NCBI RefSeq assembly: GCF_000383415.1
Contig: NZ_KB911264.1
Location: 1 to 64,000, forward strand
Source of the DNA: Hyphomicrobium zavarzinii ATCC 27496
Lineage (GTDB): Bacteria; Pseudomonadota; Alphaproteobacteria; Rhizobiales; Hyphomicrobiaceae
Length of the DNA stretch: 64,000 bases
Direction: 5' to 3'
The notes under the pieces were generated by a model that worked only from the letters and a program-made list of their open reading frames with translations, did no database searches and was not told where the DNA came from. The position numbers were made by a program, and so were the translations under genes. This document shows positions 18,165-26,635 of this stretch, one piece after another; position 1 is the first letter of the stretch, and each line of letters begins with the position of its first letter.

Positions 18165-19346
18165 ATGGAAACGTCGGCACGCTACACCCTGATCGGCTCC
18201 TTTGTGCTCGCTGTCACGCTGGCCGTGTTCGCCTTCGTCTACTGGCTGAACAACTCCGGCGGGCTCATCAACCGGCAGAGCTATCAGGTGCGCTTCCAGA
18301 GCTCCGTCTCCGGCCTGCTGACCGGCTCGAACGTGCTGTTCAACGGCATCCGCGTCGGGGAGGTCACCAACATTACCCTGAGCCCTGATGCCCCGAAGGA
18401 GGTGCTCGTCACCATCGCGGTCGCCCCGGACACGCCCATCCGGGCCGATACCGTGGTGAATGTCGATTTCCAGGGGCTCACCGGTGCACCGGTCATCGAG
18501 CTGACGGGCGGCGCCACCGGCGCGCAGCCGGTCGCAGCAGCGCCGGGCGAGATTCCGCTGCTGACCGCAAGCGAGGAAAGCACCCAGAGCTTGTCGCAAT
18601 CCGCGCGCGCAACGCTCAACCGTCTCGACAAGGTGATCGACGACAACAGCGCCGCCTTGCATGACGCCATCGCCGGCATCAGCACGTTTGCGGGCGTTCT
18701 GTCGCGCAACTCGGAGCGCATCGATGGCATCCTCGCCGGTTTGGAGCGCTTCGCGGGTGGCGCGAAAGCGAAGCCGGGCATCTACACGCTTACTGCGGTC
18801 AAAGGGGCCTCGGTCTGCAAGGAGGCCTCCCTGCCCCAGCTCGTGATCCCGGAACCCGCAGCGCCCATGGCGTTCAACTCGGACAAGGTGATCGTCGTCG
18901 GCGATCCGCCGGAAAACGCGCCCTTCGAGAAGGCTCAATTCACCGATAACATCCCCTCGGTCGTCCAGTCGAAGATGGTCGAGAGCTTCGAGAAATCGGG
19001 ATGCTTCTCCGCCGTCACGCGCCCGCTCGACAGCCTGGAGCCGTCGGATCAGTTGCAGACCGAGATCCGCCAGTTCGCCATCACGATGGCGCCGAAACCG
19101 GCAGCCGACGTCGAGATCTCCGTGAAGATGCTGAGCGCGGGCGGAAAGATCACGGGCTCGAAGGTGTTCCACGAGCAGGTGCCGCTGGGATCGGTCGATG
19201 CGCCCGGCGCCGTCGCGGCACTCGACACGGCATTCGGAAAGATCGTGACGAACGTTGTGCCCTGGGTGACCAAGCTGCCGCGCGAAGCAGCCGCGCCCAA
19301 GGAAGCCGAGCCGGAGATCGACGTGCCGGAGCCCCCGGCTCCCTGA
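18165..19346 (+). CDS. MCE protein fused to ABC-transport auxiliary lipoprotein domain
   Basis: 393 residues. One N-terminal TM anchor (about 8-28, TLIGSFVLAVTLAVFAFVYW) is followed by an MCE (MlaD-like) domain (about 38-118; VLFNGIRVGEVTNITL) that forms the lipid-conducting ring. A helical stretch (about 135-195) leads to a domain (about 205-365) resembling the ABC-type transport auxiliary component, the PqiC-like lipoprotein family. Here that domain lacks its own signal and lipobox because it is carried by the MCE anchor. It ends in a Pro/Glu-rich tail. Third gene of the Mla-type operon, 44 bases after mlaF; GAGG precedes ATG 18165. Confidence 0.88.
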   Translation: METSARYTLIGSFVLAVTLAVFAFVYWLNNSGGLINRQSYQVRFQSSVSGLLTGSNVLFNGIRVGEVTNITLSPDAPKEVLVTIAVAPDTPIRADTVVNVDFQGLTGAPVIELTGGATGAQPVAAAPGEIPLLTASEESTQSLSQSARATLNRLDKVIDDNSAALHDAIAGISTFAGVLSRNSERIDGILAGLERFAGGAKAKPGIYTLTAVKGASVCKEASLPQLVIPEPAAPMAFNSDKVIVVGDPPENAPFEKAQFTDNIPSVVQSKMVESFEKSGCFSAVTRPLDSLEPSDQLQTEIRQFAITMAPKPAADVEISVKMLSAGGKITGSKVFHEQVPLGSVDAPGAVAALDTAFGKIVTNVVPWVTKLPREAAAPKEAEPEIDVPEPPAP

Positions 19347-19378
19347 TTACCCGGGGGCGCTAGGCAGGCGATCGAGGC

Positions 19379-19645
19379 TCAAAACTTGTCGCGCTGCACA
19401 TCGACTTTGAGATAGCCCGTCGCGTAGGCGATGAGCGCCAGCACAATGGCAAGCGGAACGGCCACCACCAGCACCATGGCCGCCGTCATCGCGATGCCGA
19501 CCAGGAAGGCAATGCCGACCAGCGCCACCAGCGCGAGCACAAGATAGCCCGTGCCAGCTGCCAGCCAGCGGCGCCAGCCCTTCAACTCCGTCGTCGTGCC
19601 ATGCCTGTCGATGACGATGACAGTCTCTTCACGCCTGGGATCCAT
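19379..19645 (-). CDS. Small two-helix membrane protein
   Basis: 88 residues from ATG 19645, preceded by GGAGG at 5-6 nt; a longer frame reaching 19756 has no such site. Residues 1-28 are polar with a basic patch (GWRRW); about 30-51 and 53-75 are hydrophobic (YLVLALVALVGIAFLVGIAM, AAMVLVVAVPLAIVLALIAYA), giving two membrane helices. There is no known domain. It converges on the MCE gene (33 bases between stops) and diverges from the LysR gene. Confidence 0.7.
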   Translation of the reverse strand: MDPRREETVIVIDRHGTTTELKGWRRWLAAGTGYLVLALVALVGIAFLVGIAMTAAMVLVVAVPLAIVLALIAYATGYLKVDVQRDKF

Positions 19646-19821
19646 CAAGTCCTCCGTGCGGGCTTGCCGGGAGCAAAGGCCGCCCCGTAAGCCACGATGC
19701 CCTTCATATAAGGCTTGATCGGCGAATATTCGAGCGGGTTGCGGTTGCTCAAACAAGTATAACGCCCATCTTGCTGAAGCATGAACGGCAATCGACCCGC
19801 GGCCGATAGTTAATCTCGCCT

Positions 19822-19847
19822 CGTTATATCCAATGCGTTATATCGAA
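19822..19847. promoter_or_regulatory. Direct repeat upstream of LysR gene
   Basis: CGTTATATCCAA (19822-19833) and CGTTATATCGAA (19836-19847) match at 11 of 12 positions, 14 bases apart, ending 34 bases before the LysR start. Likely an operator, possibly autoregulatory; the binding protein is inferred. Confidence 0.4.
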
Positions 19848-19881
19848 CGCGGGCCGCGGACCAACGACACGGGTATGCACG

Positions 19882-20802
19882 ATGTTCATCCGCCAGATGA
19901 CTTATCTCCTTGCCCTCGCGCGCGAGAAGCACTTTGCACGCGCCGCCGAGACCTGTCACGTCACGCAATCCACCCTCTCCGCCGGCCTGAAATCCCTCGA
20001 GCGCGAGCTTGGCATGACGCTCGTCATCCGCGAGCCCCGCTTCATGGGTCTCACGCCCGAAGGCGAGCGCGTGGCGGAATGGGCCTACCAGATCCTCGCG
20101 GACTACGAGAGCCTGAAGCAGGACGTCGGCACCTACCGCGAGGGGCTCAAAGGCACGCTCCGGCTCGGCGTCATTCCGGCTGCCATGCCGACGGTCGCAC
20201 TCCTCACAGCGCCCTTCTGCGCGAAGCATCCGGGCGTCACCGTCGACATCCAGTCGGTGAGCTCCCTCGCGATCCAGAGCGGTCTCGAAAAATTCGAGCT
20301 CGATGCGGGCATCACATATCTCGACAACGAGCCCCTCGCCAACGTGCGCAAGAAAGTGCTTTACCGCGAGCGTTACATCTTCGTGACCAACGTCGCGAAC
20401 CCGCGTGCGAAGAAACCGGCCATCGGCTGGCGTGAAGCAGTCGACGACAATCTATGCCTGCTGCACGAAGCCATGCAGAACCGCCGCGTTCTGAACAAGC
20501 TCGCACAATCGCTCGGCGTCGAGCTTAACCCCACCGTCACCGCCAACTCGTTCCTCGCCGTCTGCTCGCACGTGAGAAGCGGCGAATGGTCGAGCATCAT
20601 CCCGCATACGTTCGCCTACATCTTCGCGGGCTGCGAGGATCTCGCGCTGATCGATCTCGTCGATCCCGTGCACAGCCAGACCATCGGCCTCGTGACGCTC
20701 GACCGCGATCCGCAATCGCCGCTCGCTCATGCGCTCGTGAAATGCGCGGATGGTCTCGACCTTGAACAGATGCTCGGCGGCCTGACGCCTGTCGCAGTTT
20801 GA
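19882..20802 (+). CDS. LysR-family regulator, probably of formate dehydrogenase
   Basis: 306 residues. The N-terminal winged helix-turn-helix (about 4-62; FARAAETCHVTQSTLSAGLKSLERELG) and the LysR substrate-binding domain (about 90-295) are typical. It lies 304 bases upstream of, and in the same direction as, the NAD formate dehydrogenase gene. LysR regulators of this placement (FdsR-like) are known beside formate dehydrogenase genes, which supports but does not prove control of C1 oxidation. The ribosome site is weak (GGGTAT). Confidence 0.9.
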   Translation: MFIRQMTYLLALAREKHFARAAETCHVTQSTLSAGLKSLERELGMTLVIREPRFMGLTPEGERVAEWAYQILADYESLKQDVGTYREGLKGTLRLGVIPAAMPTVALLTAPFCAKHPGVTVDIQSVSSLAIQSGLEKFELDAGITYLDNEPLANVRKKVLYRERYIFVTNVANPRAKKPAIGWREAVDDNLCLLHEAMQNRRVLNKLAQSLGVELNPTVTANSFLAVCSHVRSGEWSSIIPHTFAYIFAGCEDLALIDLVDPVHSQTIGLVTLDRDPQSPLAHALVKCADGLDLEQMLGGLTPVAV

Positions 20803-20818
20803 TCGACGCCGTCGATCA
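20800..20818. promoter_or_regulatory. 19-base perfect palindrome at LysR stop codon
   Basis: TGATCGACG and CGTCGATCA flank one central C. The palindrome begins with the LysR stop codon. No loop or T run follows, so it is more like a protein-binding site than a terminator. Confidence 0.4.
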
Positions 20819-21106
20819 CCCGTCTCACATCATTTGTTTGATCGCGCTCGCGTTGCGTCAGACTGTCCTGCGACCACGACGGAAACACATGCGCCGCAGA
20901 GAACGGCCGGTGCTCGAAGTGGCGAGGAAGCGCGAGGAGCGACGCCCGAACGGCCACATCTGGAACCGTTCCAACATTGCCCCTCTTCGATCGTGATCGA
21001 AAGGATCGACCGGCACCACGCCGGCCGAAACGCTGCCTCATGGCCGAAAGCCTGCTGCCATCGACCGCCGGCTCTCGATCGACTTGAACCCATGATGGAG
21101 ATGAAA
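20819..21106. other. Intergenic region before formate dehydrogenase
   Basis: About 290 bases with no supported gene; the formate dehydrogenase frame is open back to 20834 but lacks a start with a site. The fdh promoter is expected here. Apart from the palindrome at its left edge I see no clear element. Confidence 0.45.
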
Positions 21107-22306
21107 ATGGCAAAGATCGTATGTGTCCTGTACGACGATCCCGTGACCGGTTACCCGAAGACCTACGCCCGTGACGACATTCCGAAAATCACCAAGTACC
21201 CTGATGGCCAGACGGCACCCACGCCGAAGGCAATCGACTTCCAGCCCGGCACGCTGCTCGGCAGCGTCTCGGGCGAGCTCGGCCTGCGCAAATACCTCGA
21301 GCAGAATGGACACACGCTTGTTGTGACGTCCGACAAGGACGGGGCAAACTCGAAGCTCGACCAGGAACTGCATGACGCGGAAATCGTGATCTCCCAGCCG
21401 TTCTGGCCCGCCTACATGACGGCCGAGCGCATCGCCAAGGCTCCCAAGCTCAAGATGATCGTGACGGCTGGCATCGGCTCCGATCACACAGACCTTCAGG
21501 CGGCTATGGATCGCGGCATCACCGTCGCCGAGGTCACGTACTGTAATTCGAACAGCGTGGCCGAGCATGTCGTCATGCAGATGCTGTCGCTCGTGCGCAA
21601 CTACATCCCGTCCTACAACTGGGTGATCAAGGGCGGCTGGAACATCGCCGACTGCGTCGCTCGCTCCTATGACATCGAGGGTATGCACGTCGGAACGGTG
21701 GCCGCGGGCCGCATCGGACTTCGCGTTCTGCGTCTCCTGAAGCCTTTCGATGTCCACCTCCACTACATGGACCGCTACAAGCTGCCGGACGCTGTCGAGA
21801 AGGAGCTGAACCTCACGCACCACACGAGCCTCGAAAGCCTCACCAAGGTCTGCGACGTCGTCACGCTGAATTGCCCGCTCCACCCCGAGACGGAGCACAT
21901 GATCAACGAGAAGTCTCTGAAGAACTTCAAGCGCGGCGCGTATCTCGTGAACACGGCACGCGGTAAGCTGTGCGATCGCGATGCCATCGCACGCGCACTG
22001 GAAAGCGGCCAGCTTGCAGGCTACGCGGGCGACGTGTGGTTCCCGCAGCCGCCGCCGCAGGATCATCCGTGGCGCTCGATGCCCCATCACGGCATGACGC
22101 CCCATATCTCGGGCACCTCGCTCTCGGCGCAAACGCGTTATGCGGCAGGCACCCGCGAGATTCTGGAGTGCTATTTCGAGGGAAGGCCGATCCGCAACGA
22201 GTACCTGGTCGTCCAGGGCGGCAAGCTCGCAGGCGTCGGCGCCCACTCCTACAGCGCCGGAAACGCCACCGGCGGCTCGGAGGAAGCAGCAAAGTTCAAA
22301 CGCTGA
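21107..22306 (+). CDS. fdh: NAD-dependent formate dehydrogenase
   Basis: 399 residues, oxidising formate to CO2 with NAD, the final step of C1 dissimilation. The protein aligns along its whole length with the Pseudomonas sp. 101 enzyme (AKxVCVLYDDPV-GYPKTYARDD at the start, GNATGGSEEAAKFK at the end). Catalytic residues are in place: N147, R285, Q314, H333; the NAD site is GTVAAGRIG (196-204) with D222-R223 selecting NAD. It is the metal-free D-2-hydroxyacid dehydrogenase type, not the molybdenum enzyme. ATG 21107 is chosen for GGAG 6 nt upstream; three earlier in-frame ATGs (21092, 21095, 21101) exist. Confidence 0.96.
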   Translation: MAKIVCVLYDDPVTGYPKTYARDDIPKITKYPDGQTAPTPKAIDFQPGTLLGSVSGELGLRKYLEQNGHTLVVTSDKDGANSKLDQELHDAEIVISQPFWPAYMTAERIAKAPKLKMIVTAGIGSDHTDLQAAMDRGITVAEVTYCNSNSVAEHVVMQMLSLVRNYIPSYNWVIKGGWNIADCVARSYDIEGMHVGTVAAGRIGLRVLRLLKPFDVHLHYMDRYKLPDAVEKELNLTHHTSLESLTKVCDVVTLNCPLHPETEHMINEKSLKNFKRGAYLVNTARGKLCDRDAIARALESGQLAGYAGDVWFPQPPPQDHPWRSMPHHGMTPHISGTSLSAQTRYAAGTREILECYFEGRPIRNEYLVVQGGKLAGVGAHSYSAGNATGGSEEAAKFKR

Positions 22307-22320
22307 TCCACGATCTGCAT

Positions 22321-22358
22321 CGTCCGGGAGGGGCGCGCCGCTGCACCTCTCCCGGGCG
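22321..22358 (+). terminator. GC-rich hairpin after formate dehydrogenase
   Basis: CGTCCGGGAGGGG (22321-22333) pairs with CCTCTCCCGGGCG (22346-22358) with two G-T wobbles. No T run follows, so it could stabilise the fdh message or attenuate read-through into the HPP gene rather than end transcription. Confidence 0.4.
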
Positions 22359-22454
22359 TGAAAGCGGACGGAGAATGCTGAGAGCCGCCCTGCAGGCCCG
22401 CCGCATCTCCGTCTCGCCTCCTCCTGGCAGAAACCCCAAACGAGCAGACACATC

Positions 22455-22979
22455 ATGAGCGACCGGCGTCAGCGTGCCTTCCTGGAGGGCACCATCATTC
22501 CTGGCATGCGTCGTTTACGCGAGCATCCCTGGCAGACGGCCGCGCTCGCCGGGCTCGGCGGCGCGCTCACCATCGCGCTCCTCGCCACGCTCACCATGTC
22601 GGGGGGATACGCACTCCTGATCCCCCCGTTCGGCGCATCGTGCGTGCTCGTGTTCGCGCTGCCTGCTAGTCCCCTCGCCCAGCCGCGCAACGTCATCGGC
22701 GGACATCTCGTGACGGCCACCGCCGGCCTCCTCGCCTGCGCCGCGTTCGGCCCGGGCATCGCGGCGGCAAGCCTAGGCGTCGGCCTCGGCATATCCGCAA
22801 TGGTGCTGACGCGCACCGTCCACCCGCCGGCAGGCGCCAATCCGCTCGTGGTGCTCACCTCGCTCGCGACACCGAGCTTCCTCGTCATGCCCGTGCTCGT
22901 CGGAAGCGCGGCGATCGTCGCCTGTGCCGTGCTCTATCACCGCGTCGTCACGGGCCTGAATTATCCGGCGAAACCCTAG
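22455..22979 (+). CDS. HPP-family integral membrane protein
   Basis: 174 residues, with four to five membrane helices starting at about residue 27. The family motif HPPAGANPL is present near residues 122-130, as is the conserved PPFGASCVLVFALP loop near 56-69. Some cyanobacterial and chloroplast HPP proteins have been reported to transport nitrite. Position 148 bases downstream of fdh, same strand, makes formate (a small planar monoanion like nitrite) an attractive substrate; this is inference. Its 3' end overlaps the convergent PfkB gene by 32 bases. Confidence 0.85.
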   Translation: MSDRRQRAFLEGTIIPGMRRLREHPWQTAALAGLGGALTIALLATLTMSGGYALLIPPFGASCVLVFALPASPLAQPRNVIGGHLVTATAGLLACAAFGPGIAAASLGVGLGISAMVLTRTVHPPAGANPLVVLTSLATPSFLVMPVLVGSAAIVACAVLYHRVVTGLNYPAKP

Positions 22980-23940
22980 GCTCGGACGCATCCGCCATCA
23001 GGCCATCCTCGAGAAGCGGGGCGGCGAGTCCCTGCCCTGTCTGCTCCATCAGGAAGGCGTCGAGCTCCGCCGCCGTCGGCAGTCCGAGACGCGCTCCGAG
23101 CCGCCGGCATTTCAAGGCAGCGGCGGCGGCAGCGACGCGCGCGCATTCGGCCTCCTCAAATCCCGCTCCCAGCGCATAGGCGAAAGCCCCGTGGAACGTA
23201 TCTCCCGCGCCCGTGGTGTCTACGACGGGCACCCTGAACCCCGCTTGGACGCCGCTGCCCGCGCGCGACTTCCAGACATATCCGGCCGCACCCCGCGTTA
23301 CGCCGGCATGACGCACACCAGCCTCGATCAAAGCCGAAAGCCGCGCGTCGTCCGTCGAGCCTTCGACGTGCTTCTCGAATGCGGGAGCCGAGAAGATCGC
23401 GAAATCGGCGAGAGGAAGCAGGCGCGCGAGCAGGCTGCCGCCGCCGAGATCTACGTCGAGCACCGTCGGCACACCGAGCGCCCGCGCTTCCATGAAGGCA
23501 GCTTCCGTACCTTCCAGCCACGACAGATCGCTCAGAACGGCACTCGACGATCTCACTTGACCAGTCGGCAGCCAGTCCGCCTCCATCGGCATCACGTGAT
23601 CATCCTCGCTCACCACCAGCCGCTCGCCCCTTCCGTCCACGATGACGGCAGCCGTCGGCGTGATGGCAGCCGAGCAGGAACGAACGGAGGTAACGTCCAC
23701 TCCCACGCGTTCGAGCGCGCGCTTGACCTTGTCTCCCGTCTCGTCATCGCCCACGCGACCCCAGAACGTCACAGCCCCGCCGAGCCGAGCGACGGCGGCG
23801 GCCGCGTTCGCAGCCGAGCCGCCACCCTCCTCCCGATGCTCGAGCGCCCGCACCTTGGTTGGCTTCGGGGGAAAAGCATCGATCCGGTAGACACGGTCGA
23901 GGGCCGCGTGGCCGACGACAATGACGGGCTTTACGCGCAT
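22948..23940 (-). CDS. PfkB-family sugar/nucleoside kinase
   Basis: 330 residues. The N-terminal signature (EEGGGSAANAAAAVARLGGAVTFWGRVGDDETG, about 37-69) and the C-terminal anion-hole motif DTTGAGDTFHGAF (about 240-252), with the catalytic Asp, define the ribokinase/PfkB family. The phosphorylated substrate cannot be told; ribokinase-like and fructokinase-like members share these motifs. It overlaps the HPP gene tail to tail and diverges from pqqC by 158 bases. The last 25 residues are a poorly conserved tail, which is where the overlap falls. Confidence 0.9.
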   Translation of the reverse strand: MRVKPVIVVGHAALDRVYRIDAFPPKPTKVRALEHREEGGGSAANAAAAVARLGGAVTFWGRVGDDETGDKVKRALERVGVDVTSVRSCSAAITPTAAVIVDGRGERLVVSEDDHVMPMEADWLPTGQVRSSSAVLSDLSWLEGTEAAFMEARALGVPTVLDVDLGGGSLLARLLPLADFAIFSAPAFEKHVEGSTDDARLSALIEAGVRHAGVTRGAAGYVWKSRAGSGVQAGFRVPVVDTTGAGDTFHGAFAYALGAGFEEAECARVAAAAAALKCRRLGARLGLPTAAELDAFLMEQTGQGLAAPLLEDGLMADASEPRVSPDNSGP

Positions 23941-24098
23941 GGGCTCAGTCCTCGGCCATCCTGTTCGTCACACGAGCCTTTGAACCACCTGTGATCCCAA
24001 TCTTGACATGGATCAAGCAAGCAACTCCGGCGCCCGGCAGATTTCCGGAAAAGCGATGCCCATGTCAGCACGCCAACCCCCGGAAAGGTTCCCCAAGG

Positions 24099-24869
24099 AT
24101 GAACGAGTTCGTAAGAAAAATCGAAGCTGCCAACGCCCCCTGGTCGCCTGCGGAGTTCGAGGCGCAAATCCGCGCTGTGGGGCCCACCCGCTACCACGAT
24201 CTGCATCCGTTTCATAAATTGCTCCACGGCGGCAAGCTCAACAAGGGTCAGGTCTCAGCATGGGCGCTGAACCGCTACTGCTATCAGGAAGCGATCCCGC
24301 GCAAGGACGCAGCCTTCATGAGCCGCGTCCACGACCGGGAGCTGCGCCGCGAGTGGATCCACCGCATTCACGATCACGACGGCATGCTGCCCGACGAGCA
24401 AGGCGGCATCGAGCGCTGGCTCAAGCTCACCGACTGCCTCGGCCTCGATCGCGACTACGTGACGAGCATGCGCGGCGCGCTTCCCGCCACCCGGTTCGCC
24501 GTTGAGGCTTACGTGCGGTTCGTCGTCGAGCAGCCGCTCGTCGTCGCGGCCGCCTCCTCGTTGACGGAGCTGTTTGCGCCCTCGATCCACCGCGAGCGCA
24601 TCGCGGGCATGCTCGCCAACTACGACTTCGTCAACGACGAGGTGATGGCGTACTTCAAGCGCCGTCTCTCTCAGGCCCCGCGTGACGCGACCTTCGCCCT
24701 CGAGTTCGTGAAGCAATACGCCAATACGCGTGACCTGCAGGAAGCCTGCGTCAACGCCGTCCGCTTCAAGTGCGACGTGCTCTGGGCGCAGCTCGATGCC
24801 CTGCACCACGCCTACGTGGTTGGCCTCATTCCGCCCGGCTGTTATCGGCCTGACGAAGCGCTTGCGTAA
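24099..24869 (+). CDS. pqqC: PqqC, pyrroloquinoline-quinone synthase
   Basis: 256 residues; catalyses the last oxidation and ring closure of PQQ, the cofactor of methanol and glucose dehydrogenases. Signature stretches RYHDLHPFHKLLHGGKL, NRYCYQEAIPRKDAA, RIHDHDG and SLTELFAPSIHRERI match the family, closest by eye to the PqqC half of the Methylobacterium PqqC/D fusion. Here the protein ends (VGLIPPGCYRPDEALA) where that fusion would continue into PqqD. It starts 158 bases from the divergent PfkB gene and is followed by pqqE after 136 bases. pqqA and pqqB are not in the window. Confidence 0.94.
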   Translation: MNEFVRKIEAANAPWSPAEFEAQIRAVGPTRYHDLHPFHKLLHGGKLNKGQVSAWALNRYCYQEAIPRKDAAFMSRVHDRELRREWIHRIHDHDGMLPDEQGGIERWLKLTDCLGLDRDYVTSMRGALPATRFAVEAYVRFVVEQPLVVAAASSLTELFAPSIHRERIAGMLANYDFVNDEVMAYFKRRLSQAPRDATFALEFVKQYANTRDLQEACVNAVRFKCDVLWAQLDALHHAYVVGLIPPGCYRPDEALA

Positions 24870-25005
24870 TCCGCAGCGTCATTCCTCCGTGATCGAAGAC
24901 CCTTCCGGCTTCGCTGTCCCGCGAAGCCGGGGGCCGGATACGAGTCCGATCGACCAGGACGAACCGCGATGAGGAGAGGACGTCTCAACAGCAAGGACTT
25001 GCCCC

Positions 25006-26166
25006 GTGACTGAGATTGCCGGCACGAGTACCGGAACGCATATCAACACCGCTGAAGCGCCTGCGTGCAGCCGTCCGCTGGCGCCTCTCGGGTTGCTTGC
25101 CGAACTCACCTATCGGTGCCCGCTGCAATGTCCCTATTGCTCCAACCCCCTCGAAATGGAACGGGGCGGCGAGCTGAGCGCAGCCGAATGGGATCGCGTG
25201 CTGCGCGATGCGGCGGCCCTCGGCGTGCTGCAGGTTCACCTTTCAGGCGGCGAGCCGTGCGCGCGAAAGGACCTGGAGGAGATCCTGACGAGCGCGGTCG
25301 AGGCGGGGCTCTACACCAATCTCATCACCTCGGGCGTCACGCTCACCCGCGAGCGGCTTGCCGGATTGGCCGCCCGCGGCCTAGATCACGTGCAGATCTC
25401 CATCCAGGACACCGATCCCGAGAAAGCAGATTGGATCTCGGGCTACAAGGGCGGCGCGCCCAAGAAGCGCGAGGTGACCCGCTGGGTGAAGGACCTGGGC
25501 CTCCCGCTTACCGTCAACGTCGTCGTTCACCGCCACAACATCGACAACCTCCCCGCCCTCATCGACTACGCTGTAGAGGTGGGTGCGGGCCGCATCGAGA
25601 TCGCGAACACGCAATATTATGCCTGGGCGCTCAAGAACCGCGCCGCGCTCATTCCCACGCGCGAGCAGTTCTACCGCTCCCTCGACGTCGCCCGCGAGGC
25701 CAAGGAACGCCTCAAGGGCATCCTCGTGTTCGACGTGGTCTCGCACGATCACTATGCCGTGCGGCCGAAGCCCTGCATGGGCGGCTGGGGCCGCAACCTC
25801 ATCGACGTCACGCCCTCGGGCAAGGTACTTCCCTGCCACGCCGCGGAGACGATCCCGGGGCTCGAGATCGACAACGTCCGCAACCGCTCCCTGGCCGACA
25901 TCTGGCTCAACGGATCGGCCTTCAACAAATACCGGGGAACGGCCTGGATGAAGGAGCCCTGCAAGGGTTGCGACCGCTGCGAGGTCGATTGGGGCGGATG
26001 CCGCTGCCAGGCGCTTGCCGTGACAGGAGACGCGGCCAACGCCGACCCGGCCTGCGCGCTTTCCCCGTGGCACGAGGCCTTCGCCGAGATCGCCGAGCGC
26101 GAGAGCAAAGCGCCCGCGCCGCCCTTCATCTACCGGCGCATCGGCCAGCCCAGCTCCGTAGCCTGA
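25006..26166 (+). CDS. pqqE: PqqE, radical SAM peptide cyclase for PQQ
   Basis: 386 residues; links Glu and Tyr side chains in the PqqA peptide. The radical-SAM cluster motif is C38-x3-C42-x2-C45 (RCPLQCPYC). The C-terminal SPASM region carries many cysteines (CMGGWGR, LPCHAAE, CKGCDRCEVDWGGCRCQA, CALS) for auxiliary Fe-S clusters. The start is GTG 25006, with AAGGA 8 nt upstream. PqqE needs the chaperone PqqD to present PqqA; no pqqD lies between pqqC and pqqE, where it is usually found. Likely co-transcribed with pqqC. Confidence 0.95.
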   Translation: MTEIAGTSTGTHINTAEAPACSRPLAPLGLLAELTYRCPLQCPYCSNPLEMERGGELSAAEWDRVLRDAAALGVLQVHLSGGEPCARKDLEEILTSAVEAGLYTNLITSGVTLTRERLAGLAARGLDHVQISIQDTDPEKADWISGYKGGAPKKREVTRWVKDLGLPLTVNVVVHRHNIDNLPALIDYAVEVGAGRIEIANTQYYAWALKNRAALIPTREQFYRSLDVAREAKERLKGILVFDVVSHDHYAVRPKPCMGGWGRNLIDVTPSGKVLPCHAAETIPGLEIDNVRNRSLADIWLNGSAFNKYRGTAWMKEPCKGCDRCEVDWGGCRCQALAVTGDAANADPACALSPWHEAFAEIAERESKAPAPPFIYRRIGQPSSVA

Positions 26167-26296
26167 CGATCCCGGGCCGGAAATTCCAGGCCATGTTCCG
26201 CGCGTAACAGTTTGGCCCCTCCCCCCATGGCACGAAGGCGTCACGGGGCGGCTTGAGAAAGCCGCCCGCCAAGAGGCCTAATCAGGGGAGCCCCAC

Positions 26297-26566
26297 ATGA
26301 TGTTCCGCTTTGTCGCGATCGTTCTCGCCACCTTGCTCGTCGCCACGCTTCAGATGTCGGCAGCGAACGCGGGCTGCCCCTATCGCGGCTATCAGCCTGA
26401 CGCCATCGCCGACATCGAGCTCGGCCCTAAGTCAGAGAAGCCGTTGAAAAAAGCGAGCCTCGGCAAGGACGGTCCGGAGAACGAGCTCACGATTGCATCG
26501 CGCGAGCAGACCTGCATCCGCTTCGTCGCGGAGACGGGCGCCGCCATCCCTTACGAATGCGCCTGA
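26297..26566 (+). CDS. Small secreted hypothetical protein
   Basis: 89 residues. Signal peptide about 1-25 (VAIVLATLLVATLQMSAANA), then a mature part of about 64 residues with three cysteines (GCPYRGYQ, QTCIRF, YECA). AGGGGAG sits 6 nt before ATG 26297, a strong site for such a small gene, and a clean terminator follows. It starts 130 bases after pqqE, so it may be read from its own promoter. Function unknown. Confidence 0.75.
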   Translation: MMFRFVAIVLATLLVATLQMSAANAGCPYRGYQPDAIADIELGPKSEKPLKKASLGKDGPENELTIASREQTCIRFVAETGAAIPYECA

Positions 26567-26604
26567 CCGACCGCCCCCGCAAAAGATCCCGTGCGTGCGT
26601 AGAG

Positions 26605-26635
26605 ATCGGAGCGGCATTCCCGCTCCGATTTTTTT
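26605..26635 (+). terminator. Rho-independent terminator
   Basis: ATCGGAGCGG (26605-26614) and CCGCTCCGAT (26620-26629) pair perfectly over ten bases with a CATTC loop, followed by seven T. It overlaps the stop codon region of the convergent dehydrogenase gene. Confidence 0.88.

Noticed and set aside
24730-24972. Short ORF across the pqqC-pqqE gap as a candidate pqqD
   Set aside because: Mostly inside pqqC in another frame; its translation has none of the PqqD sequence pattern.
26605-26635. Bidirectional use of the terminator for the convergent dehydrogenase gene
   Set aside because: On the minus strand no U run follows the hairpin.
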